The translations under genes were made by a program, and so were the position numbers. The notes below the pieces were generated by a model. The model searched no databases. It had not been told where the DNA came from and saw only the letters and a program-made list of their open reading frames with translations. This document shows positions 57,720 through 64,000 of a DNA stretch of 64,000 nt, piece by piece. The first letter of the stretch is position 1. Each line of letters begins with the position of its first letter. The stretch is from an uncultured Maribacter sp. (lineage in GTDB: Bacteria > Bacteroidota > Bacteroidia > Flavobacteriales > Flavobacteriaceae), in assembly GCF_947500405.1 (NCBI RefSeq), contig NZ_CANMRY010000002.1:248001-312000 (forward strand), written 5' to 3'.

Positions 57720-58616
57720 ATGAAAAAAATAATTACACTACTATTACTAATACCTCTAAGTTCTTTTTCTCAATCCAAAATCAGTTTTACTTTTGATGAT
57801 GGTTCCTTACGTGATAAACCTAACCATACCTTAGACCAATGGAACAGTATGTTATTACAAAAATTGAGAGATGCTCGGGTAGAAGCTATGTTTTTTGTTA
57901 GCGGAGAAGGTAAAACTGGATATAAAGGAAAACAATTACTAAAAAGTTGGAATAATGATGGTCATAAAATTGCAAACCATACATTTAACCATTTAAACTA
58001 CAACAATAAAACCCATACATTCGAGGCATTTAAAGATGATTTTATTAAAAATGATACTATTATAAATACGTATTCGAATTATTGTAAGTTTTTTAGGTTT
58101 CCTTACTTAAAAGAAGGTAATACAGAAGAAAAGATAACTGCAGCAAAAGCTTTTTTAAAGGAACAAAATTATAGAAATGGATATGTTACCATTGATAATT
58201 CTGACTGGTACATTGAAAGTAGATTAGTGAAAAGGCTAAAAGACAATCCTAATGCCGATATAAGTGATTTTAAAACCTTCTATTTGAATCATATTTGGGA
58301 GCGTGCGCAATTCTACGAAAAACTGTCATTAAAAATAAACGGCAGACATATAAATCACAGCCTTTTATTACACCATAATTTGGCTGCAGCCCTTTTCATT
58401 GATGACCTTATAAACATGTTTATATCTAAAGGGTGGAAAATAGTGTCGGCATCTAATGCATATAAAGACCCCGTATACCTAACAGAAACGAAGTTTTCTG
58501 GTGAAAGCCTCATTTATGCACTAGCAAAAGATTCTGGCAAGTATGATACTATTTTGCGCGCTACTGGAGAAGATAGTAAATCTATAAAAATAGTAATGAA
58601 TAAATTGGGTTTATAA
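57720..58616 (+). CDS. Secreted polysaccharide deacetylase
   Basis: A 298-residue exported protein with a signal peptide (ending SFSQ) and a NodB-homology domain: motif 1 ISFTFDDGSLRD (Asp pair), motif 2 GHKIANHTFNHLN (HxxxH metal site), motif 3 FFRFPYLKEG, and later LLLHHNLAAALFIDD. Substrates in the family are chitin, chitooligosaccharides or peptidoglycan. The C-terminal 70 residues (SKGWKIVSASNAYKDPVYL) are typical of Bacteroidota members. Nearby genes are M23 peptidases, so peptidoglycan is a reasonable guess. Confidence 0.9.
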   Translation: MKKIITLLLLIPLSSFSQSKISFTFDDGSLRDKPNHTLDQWNSMLLQKLRDARVEAMFFVSGEGKTGYKGKQLLKSWNNDGHKIANHTFNHLNYNNKTHTFEAFKDDFIKNDTIINTYSNYCKFFRFPYLKEGNTEEKITAAKAFLKEQNYRNGYVTIDNSDWYIESRLVKRLKDNPNADISDFKTFYLNHIWERAQFYEKLSLKINGRHINHSLLLHHNLAAALFIDDLINMFISKGWKIVSASNAYKDPVYLTETKFSGESLIYALAKDSGKYDTILRATGEDSKSIKIVMNKLGL

Positions 58617-58660
58617 CCGCTAAAATCTTCCCTAGTTTTAATTCTCAAAATAATACAGTT

Positions 58661-59605
58661 ATGTTCTTCAAAAAAATAGTTTCCATTATTATGAAACCTT
58701 TATGCCTGTACCTTTTTTTATTTTGTTTGTGTACTAATAGTTATGCACAGTATCGAGACAGTCTTAAAATTGATACTGTCGCTACTTATCATCTAAAAGA
58801 ACAAGATACTGTAACACAAATGAAAACTATTAAAAAGGACAGTACATCAAATATATGGCTGACAGAGTTTTGGGATACATCTACCTATGACCCATATAAG
58901 AAAGAAATAAAAAAACACCCTTTTTATATTGTTTTTACAGATAGTGTTTACGCTTCCCCAATTGAACGTAAAAAAGTAATTACGTCTCGTTACGGCTGGC
59001 GCAATAGAAGACCACATAAAGGCATTGATATAGATTTAATTACTGGCGATAATGTTTTAGCCATGCTAGATGGAAAAGTCCGCTACGTAGGTTCTCAAGC
59101 GGGACACGGGAAATTAGTTATCATTCGTCATTTTAATGGTTTAGAAACGGTATATGCACATTTGTCTAAACAACTGGTAAAAATAAACGATATGGTTTCT
59201 AAAGGTCAAACTATAGGTAAAGGCGGAACAACAGGAAACGCCAGAGGGAGTCATTTACATCTTGAAGTAAGTTTTAAAGGCATGTATATATATCCTGAAT
59301 ATCTATTTGATTTTGGAGAAAAAAATAGAATTCGCTCTCAAAATATATGGGTGACCAAAAATTGGGTAACACCACACTTTCATAATTCTAAAAGACAAAG
59401 TCTCATTTCAATTTGCGATACTTATGAAGAAGCTTTACAAAGTGAAAAAAAACAGCAACAAATATATGTTATTAGGCAAGGAGATACACTTTCAGAAATA
59501 TCAAAAAAGTATCATGTTTCTATAAGTTCAATATGCAAAAATAATGCTATTAAAAAAACGAGTACACTTAGAATTGGTCAAAAATTAATACTAATTAAAA
59601 ACTAG
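58661..59605 (+). CDS. Secreted M23 peptidase with LysM domain
   Basis: A 314-residue protein. Signal peptide ends near SYAQ (an internal ATG at 58691 would also give one). The M23 (LytM-like) domain covers residues 105-225: SRYGWRNRRPHKGIDID and GSHLHLEVSFKG hold the His, Asp and HxH zinc ligands. A C-terminal LysM domain (IYVIRQGDTLSEISKKYHVSIS; LRIGQKLILI) binds peptidoglycan. It is expected to cut peptide cross-links in the wall. Follows the deacetylase by 44 bases. Confidence 0.93.
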   Translation: MFFKKIVSIIMKPLCLYLFLFCLCTNSYAQYRDSLKIDTVATYHLKEQDTVTQMKTIKKDSTSNIWLTEFWDTSTYDPYKKEIKKHPFYIVFTDSVYASPIERKKVITSRYGWRNRRPHKGIDIDLITGDNVLAMLDGKVRYVGSQAGHGKLVIIRHFNGLETVYAHLSKQLVKINDMVSKGQTIGKGGTTGNARGSHLHLEVSFKGMYIYPEYLFDFGEKNRIRSQNIWVTKNWVTPHFHNSKRQSLISICDTYEEALQSEKKQQQIYVIRQGDTLSEISKKYHVSISSICKNNAIKKTSTLRIGQKLILIKN

Positions 59606-59686
59606 TTAAGATAATACTTTGCAGACACATTTTGCCTCCACTTCTCTACTCTCCATGCCATTATTAAATCTTTTTAATACGTACTC

Positions 59687-59722
59687 AAAAAACTAAAAAT
59701 AGTACCTATTTTTAGTTTTTAT
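59687..59722. terminator. Bidirectional terminator between M23-LysM and aspartoacylase-like genes
   Basis: AAAAACTAAAAATAG (59688-59702) and CTATTTTTAGTTTTT (59706-59720) are perfect 15-bp arms with a 3-base loop. The stem touches the stop codon of the minus-strand gene and is AT-only apart from two pairs. Confidence 0.7.
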
Positions 59723-60720
59723 TCCTTTTTCCCAACATGAAATAAAGCGTCTCCTTGGTTAACTACGGCTTGGTTATTTATAGCGCAAATAAAACCATCA
59801 TAAGGGGCTTTAATTGTTTTAATTTTAAGAGTAAAAGTATCTGTTATAATACCTAAAATAGCATTCTTTTTAATGGCTGTTCCGTTTATTACTTCTGAAA
59901 TAAACATACCTGCAGTTGGGGCTCTTAACCATTTTCTATCTGTAAGTATAATTGAACCCTTTTTTTCTAAGCTTAAAGATTCTTGTTTGTCTATCATACT
60001 ATAATGTTCTAAAACATTTAATATGCCTTTTATTCCTTCGGATATACAATGTGTATCAAAACGCATACTTTCCCCAGCCTCAAAAACTACAGTAGGCTTT
60101 CCCATTTTATAAGAAACACTTCTAAAAGAACCTTTTATTAGTTTAGAAGAAAAAGTAAACGGCGCATTAAAAGCAGTAGCCAAGTCTTTACTTAGTGTAT
60201 CCCCTACAGTATATCGTATTTGTGGATAATTACTACGTTGCGCTCCACCAGTATGCAAATCTATACCAAAATCTATTTGCGGTAATATTTCAGAAACATA
60301 ATGGTACGCCATTCTCCCTGCTAAAGAACCAGTTTTAGAACCAGGAAAACTTCTGTTTACATCTTTACCGTCTGGAACATCTCTGGAATAATGTATAAAA
60401 CCAAAAATATTTAATATTGGCACTGCAATTACAGCTCCTTTTTTAACGGCAAACTTTTTTTTATGCAACATACGTCGTACAATCTCCACGCCATTAATTT
60501 CGTCTCCATGTAAGCCTGCTTGTACTAACAGTGTTGGACCTGGTTCTTTTGCATTAAAAACATACACAGGAATATCTATTAAAGTACCTGTAGGTAACCT
60601 ACCAATACTAATGCTTAGCAACTTATACTGCCCAGGAGAAACAGTTTCCCCACCTATTACAATATTTTCACTTTTTAAGTCCTCCATTTTTTTCAACATA
60701 CAATACAATTTCTCTTGCAA
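59719..60720 (-). CDS. Succinylglutamate desuccinylase / aspartoacylase family protein
   Basis: A 333-residue zinc carboxypeptidase-like enzyme. Metal motif QAGLHGDEINGVEIVRR (HxxE) at about residue 70, the catalytic DLHTGGAQRSNYPQI, and GKPTVVFEAGESMRF with the conserved Glu. Start codons at 60720, 60699 (MLKKMEDL) and 60687 are possible; the first overlaps the rimK-like gene by 53 bases. It is paired with a RimK-like ligase, an arrangement repeated in many bacteria, perhaps with peptide or glutamate conjugates as substrate; the substrate is not visible here. Confidence 0.88.
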   Translation of the reverse strand: MQEKLYCMLKKMEDLKSENIVIGGETVSPGQYKLLSISIGRLPTGTLIDIPVYVFNAKEPGPTLLVQAGLHGDEINGVEIVRRMLHKKKFAVKKGAVIAVPILNIFGFIHYSRDVPDGKDVNRSFPGSKTGSLAGRMAYHYVSEILPQIDFGIDLHTGGAQRSNYPQIRYTVGDTLSKDLATAFNAPFTFSSKLIKGSFRSVSYKMGKPTVVFEAGESMRFDTHCISEGIKGILNVLEHYSMIDKQESLSLEKKGSIILTDRKWLRAPTAGMFISEVINGTAIKKNAILGIITDTFTLKIKTIKAPYDGFICAINNQAVVNQGDALFHVGKKE

Positions 60721-61555
60721 TATTAAGTCCTGTAGCAGCTTCTATTCCTTGTAACCCAGGCGATGCATTTACCTCAATTAACAACGGCCCATTTTTAGAA
60801 CGTAGTAAATCTACCCCAGCAATATCTAAACCCACATGTTTTGTAGCATTAATAGCCATAAACTTTTCAGTTTTTGTAGGTTCTATTATTTCTGTAGCTC
60901 CTCCACGGTGCACGTTAGATCTAAAATCTCCTGGAGCACTTGTTCTTTTCATGCTTGCAACAACCCGTTTACCAATAACAAATAACCTAATATCTTCTCC
61001 TTTAGATTCTTCTATGTATTTTTGAATAAGAATACTGGTATTCATTTTATAAAAAGTATCTATAATAGATTTAGCCGATTTTTTAGTTTCTGCTAAAATT
61101 ACTCCTAAACCTTGTGTCCCTTCTTGAAGTTTAATTATTATTGGCATTCCACCTAAAATATCTATCTGTTCTTCAATATTATCTGGGCTAATAGAAAAAA
61201 GAGTATCTGGAATGGCAATTCCCTTTCTAGCCATAATTTGTAGGGTTTGTACTTTATTTCTTGCAGTAGTAATACTTTGCGCTTCTGCCACACTATACAC
61301 CCCATTCATTTGAAACTGCTTTACTATAGCAGCACCATGTTTAGTTACGGTTGTTCCTATTCTTGGTATTATGGCCTGAAAAACATTGGTTATATTTTGC
61401 CCTTGATAAAAAATTTGAGGTCTGCCTTTCCCTAACTTAACAGCACATTTTGTATGGTCAATTTGTTCTATATAATGCCCTAATTTTTGAGCTTCTTCTA
61501 CTATTCTTCTTGTAGAATACACATTTACACTTACAGATAATAGTCCAATATCCAT
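60668..61555 (-). CDS. rimK: RimK-like ATP-grasp alpha-L-glutamate ligase
   Basis: A 295-residue ATP-grasp enzyme from the ATG at 61555 (MDIGLLSVSVNVYST); the frame continues to 61600 but the shorter start matches relatives. ATP-grasp blocks: GGMPIIIKLQEGTQGLGVILAET, LIQKYIEESKGEDIRLFVIGKRVVASMKR, GAPGDFRSNVHRGG-like sequence, and LLIEVNASPGLQGIEAATG (Mg2+ site). RimK adds glutamate to ribosomal protein S6 in E. coli; here it may modify S6 or other targets. Overlaps the aspartoacylase-like gene. Confidence 0.88.
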   Translation of the reverse strand: MDIGLLSVSVNVYSTRRIVEEAQKLGHYIEQIDHTKCAVKLGKGRPQIFYQGQNITNVFQAIIPRIGTTVTKHGAAIVKQFQMNGVYSVAEAQSITTARNKVQTLQIMARKGIAIPDTLFSISPDNIEEQIDILGGMPIIIKLQEGTQGLGVILAETKKSAKSIIDTFYKMNTSILIQKYIEESKGEDIRLFVIGKRVVASMKRTSAPGDFRSNVHRGGATEIIEPTKTEKFMAINATKHVGLDIAGVDLLRSKNGPLLIEVNASPGLQGIEAATGLNIAREIVLYVEKNGGLKK

Positions 61556-61598
61556 CCTAATTATTTTAAACTCTTCATAGTTTATTAGGTAAAAAAAC

Positions 61599-61606
61599 AA
61601 AATTAA
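61599..61606 (-). promoter_or_regulatory. -7-like box upstream of the rimK-like gene
   Basis: On the minus strand TAATTTTG matches TAnnTTTG, 43 bases before the ATG at 61555. A -33 element is not clear, so the call is tentative. Confidence 0.35.
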
Positions 61607-61759
61607 ATTGAAAAAAATTCAGTTTTTAGGCTTGAAAATTATATGCTATACGAAATCGTTTTCTTCATAATTAACTATGAAACTTATATTTATGTATTTA
61701 CAGGCTTACAAGCTTCTTATTTTTACTAAGTATAAATACGGAGGCTAATAAAACAAAGT

Positions 61760-61790
61760 TTGTTAATCAACCGTTTGTACGTTAAATTTG
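61760..61790 (+). promoter_or_regulatory. sdhCA promoter
   Basis: TTG (61760-61762), 20-base spacer, TAAATTTG (61783-61790): a full Bacteroidota promoter match, 18 bases before the sdhC start codon. The leader would be about 12 bases. Confidence 0.65.
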
Positions 61791-61808
61791 TCTAAAATTA
61801 ATTAACCA

Positions 61809-62486
61809 ATGAGTAAATTTTTCACATCTTCAATAGGTAGAAAATATGCAATGGCACTTTCTGCTTTATTTTTAATGTTTTTTCTTTTACAACATTTTGC
61901 AATAAACATACTTTCCGTTTTTAGCCCTAATGCTTTTAATGAAGCTTCTCATTTTATGGGAACTTTTTGGGTTATACAGTATGTAATGCAACCAATTTTA
62001 ATTTTTGGAGTAATGTACCATTTTATAATGGGCTTTATTCTAGAGATTAAGAATAGAAACGCAAGAGTTGTAAAGTATGCAAAAAATAATGGTTCGGCTA
62101 ATTCTAGCTGGATGAGTAGAAATATGATTTATAGCGGATTAGCTATTTTAGGTTTCTTAGTTCTTCACTTTATTGATTTTTGGATACCAGAAATTAATAC
62201 AAAATATATTCAAGGCGATATGTCTGGATTACTAGTAGATGGTGAAGGGTACCGTTATTACGAAGAATTAACACACAAGTTTGTTAATCCACTAAGAGTT
62301 GGTGCTTATGTTTTAGCATTTGTGTTTTTATCCTTACACTTAATGCACGGGTTTAGCTCTGCGTTCCAATCTTCTGGAGTTAGTTCCATGAGAAAAGAAA
62401 AACTTCAAGCATTTGGAAAAGCTTATGCCATTATAATTCCTTTAGGTTTTATATTAATTGCTCTTTTTCATCATTTTAATCATTAA
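61809..62486 (+). CDS. sdhC: Succinate dehydrogenase cytochrome b subunit
   Basis: A 225-residue membrane anchor subunit with five hydrophobic segments (residues 12-35, 58-80, 105-122, 155-180 and 200-222), the single-polypeptide type found in Bacteroidota and Epsilonproteobacteria, which binds two hemes b. Candidate heme His residues are in FFLLQHFAINIL, MYHFIMGFI, FLVLHFIDFW and LSLHLMHGFSSAFQ. It starts the sdhCA operon, with sdhA 12 bases downstream, and is preceded by a strong promoter match. Confidence 0.94.
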   Translation: MSKFFTSSIGRKYAMALSALFLMFFLLQHFAINILSVFSPNAFNEASHFMGTFWVIQYVMQPILIFGVMYHFIMGFILEIKNRNARVVKYAKNNGSANSSWMSRNMIYSGLAILGFLVLHFIDFWIPEINTKYIQGDMSGLLVDGEGYRYYEELTHKFVNPLRVGAYVLAFVFLSLHLMHGFSSAFQSSGVSSMRKEKLQAFGKAYAIIIPLGFILIALFHHFNH

Positions 62487-62498
62487 TAATACAATTCT

Positions 62499-64000
62499 AT
62501 GTCTGTATTAGATTCTAAAGTACCAAAAGGACCACTTAAAAATAAGTGGACTGATTATAAAAACCATATTGATTTAGTTAACCCTGCAAACAAACGTAAC
62601 ATAGATGTTATTGTTGTTGGTACTGGATTAGCTGGAGGTTCTGCTTGTGCAACATTAGCAGAATTAGGATATAATGTAAAAGCATTTGCTTATCAAGATT
62701 CTCCAAGAAGAGCACACTCTATTGCTGCTCAAGGTGGTATTAATGCTGCTAAAAACTATCAAGGAGATGGAGATTCTACCTATAGATTATTTTATGATAC
62801 TGTAAAGGGTGGTGATTACCGTTCCCGTGAAGCAAACGTATACCGTTTAGCAGAAGTATCTGCTAATATTATTGACCAATGTGTTGCTCAAGGAGTTCCA
62901 TTTGCTCGTGATTATGGTGGGTTATTAGATAACCGTTCTTTTGGTGGTGTATTGGTTTCTAGAACTTTTTATGCTAAAGGACAAACAGGACAACAATTAT
63001 TATTAGGAGCATACTCTGCAATGAACAGACAAATTGCTCGTGGTAAGATTGAAATGCACAACCGTCATGAAATGCTTGATGTTGTTAAAGTTGATGGGAA
63101 AGCAAGAGGGATTATTGCACGTAACCTTATTACTGGAGAAATAGAACGCCATTCTGCTCATGCTGTAGTTATTGCTTCTGGTGGTTACGGAAATGTTTTT
63201 TTCTTATCTACCAATGCAATGGGATCTAACGTATCTGCTGGTTGGAAAATACATAAAAAAGGAGCTTTCTTTGCCAATCCTTGTTATACACAAATTCACC
63301 CAACATGTATTCCTCGTTCTGGAGATTATCAGTCTAAATTAACATTGATGTCTGAGTCCTTACGTAATGATGGTCGTATTTGGGTTCCTAAAAATATGGA
63401 AGATGTTATGGCAATTCGTGAAGGTCGCAAGAAACCTACTGATTTGTCTGAAGACGAAAGAGATTACTACTTAGAACGTAGATACCCAGCATTTGGAAAC
63501 CTAGTACCACGTGATGTTGCCTCTAGAGCAGCAAAAGAACGTTGTGATGCTGGTTACGGTGTAAATGCTACTGGAGAAGCGGTGTATTTAGATTTTGCAT
63601 CGGCAATTACACGTTATGGTACGGAACAAGCAAAAATTCAGAATATAAAAAATGCTTCTGAAGCTAAAATATACGAATTAGGACAAGCAATTGTTGAGGC
63701 AAAATACGGAAACCTATTTCAAATGTATGAGAAAATCGTAGATGAGAATCCGTACAAAACACCTATGATGATTTACCCAGCGGTACACTATACAATGGGT
63801 GGTGTTTGGGTAGATTATAATTTAATGACTACTGTTCCTGGGTTGTACTGTATTGGAGAAGCTAATTTTTCTGATCATGGAGCTAACAGACTTGGAGCTT
63901 CTGCATTAATGCAAGGTTTAGCAGATGGTTATTTTGTGTTGCCTTATACTATTGGAGATTATTTATCTGATGACATTAGAACAGGAAAAATTTCAACTGA
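62499..64000 (+). CDS. sdhA: Succinate dehydrogenase flavoprotein subunit (3' end outside window)
   Basis: The ATG at 62499, 12 bases after the sdhC stop, opens a frame that runs off the window after about 500 codons. The product begins [17 protein letters not shown], with the FAD-binding [19 protein letters not shown], the flavinylation region [22 protein letters not shown] broken here to AHSIAAQGG, the catalytic block [13 protein letters not shown], and [15 protein letters not shown] followed by [21 protein letters not shown]. It oxidises succinate in the TCA cycle and feeds electrons to SdhB and SdhC. A typical SdhA of this group is longer than 640 residues, so about one fifth is missing. 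Confidence 0.96.
   Translation, partial: MSVLDSKVPKGPLKNKWTDYKNHIDLVNPANKRNIDVIVVGTGLAGGSACATLAELGYNVKAFAYQDSPRRAHSIAAQGGINAAKNYQGDGDSTYRLFYDTVKGGDYRSREANVYRLAEVSANIIDQCVAQGVPFARDYGGLLDNRSFGGVLVSRTFYAKGQTGQQLLLGAYSAMNRQIARGKIEMHNRHEMLDVVKVDGKARGIIARNLITGEIERHSAHAVVIASGGYGNVFFLSTNAMGSNVSAGWKIHKKGAFFANPCYTQIHPTCIPRSGDYQSKLTLMSESLRNDGRIWVPKNMEDVMAIREGRKKPTDLSEDERDYYLERRYPAFGNLVPRDVASRAAKERCDAGYGVNATGEAVYLDFASAITRYGTEQAKIQNIKNASEAKIYELGQAIVEAKYGNLFQMYEKIVDENPYKTPMMIYPAVHYTMGGVWVDYNLMTTVPGLYCIGEANFSDHGANRLGASALMQGLADGYFVLPYTIGDYLSDDIRTGKIST

Noticed and set aside
62499-64000. Frameshift in sdhA because its end is not seen
   Set aside because: The frame is open to the window edge and all flavoprotein motifs follow in order; it is simply cut by the window.
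1-64000. tRNA or rRNA genes and insertion sequences
   Set aside because: No TpsiC-arm or rRNA-like sequence and no transposase or terminal inverted repeat with target duplication was recognised on either strand.

Overview
The window comes from a low-GC member of the Bacteroidota, most likely a marine member of the family Flavobacteriaceae. The reasons are the AT-rich composition, promoters of the TTG / TAnnTTTG type, a hemC-hemD fusion, a single-polypeptide succinate dehydrogenase cytochrome b, secreted proteins with type IX secretion (T9SS) C-terminal domains, a Bacteroidota-type Hcp (type VI secretion subtype iii), and families such as DUF1460, DUF2480, DUF3078 and DUF4153. The genus cannot be fixed from the sequence alone. 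No tRNA, rRNA, CRISPR array or transposase was seen.

Layout. 1-2.0 kb: the tail of an unrecognised gene and a secreted DUF1460 protein. 2.0-18.7 kb: a heme biosynthesis region (AraC regulator, hemA, hemCD, hemE, hemF, hemB) with several insertions: a CysZ-like membrane protein, an acetyltransferase, an ImmA/IrrE + DUF4411 (PIN) toxin-antitoxin-like pair, a restriction-modification pair, and a large SF2 helicase with membrane segments. The restriction endonuclease is broken by an in-frame amber codon. 18.9-28.6 kb: mostly ordinary genes (CNNM/CBS protein, ogt, lipocalin-like lipoprotein, DUF4153 protein, PolB-like exonuclease, a T9SS subtilase, an EEP-family nuclease, hflX).

28.6-38.9 kb is an accessory island between hflX and the DUF3078/suf block. 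Three direct copies (A, B, C) of a roughly 300-bp noncoding element delimit three modules, all encoded mainly on the minus strand. Module 1: Hcp, a candidate effector, two small membrane proteins (candidate immunity) and a decayed second effector tail. Module 2: a 53-residue lipoprotein, a four-helix membrane protein, small helical proteins and an HTH regulator. Module 3: a SEL1/T9SS protein, a secreted HExxH protein, a membrane-anchored partner and a response regulator. Each copy carries a 21-bp-spaced direct repeat, a consensus promoter, predicted hairpins (one with a stem insertion, another with its pairing sequence replaced) and an intrinsic terminator. This looks like an undescribed roughly 195-nt structured RNA family, or at least one not recognisable to me, and is the best candidate for a new system here.

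39-46.8 kb: a complete SUF iron-sulfur assembly operon (HesB-type carrier, sufB, sufC, sufD, sufS, sufE, MIP18-type sufT, DUF2480, DUF3078). 47-51 kb: thiL, a small zinc-ribbon protein, miaE, an aminopeptidase P and a glycine-rich protein. 51-59.6 kb: a BNR-repeat sortilin-like protein, cupin, ThuA and DUF2721 proteins, then a BlaI repressor with twin palindromic operators, a BlaR1-M23 fusion, a polysaccharide deacetylase and an M23-LysM peptidase, which together suggest envelope remodelling. 59.7-64 kb: an aspartoacylase-like/RimK-like pair on the minus strand, then sdhC and the first 500 codons of sdhA, which run off the window.
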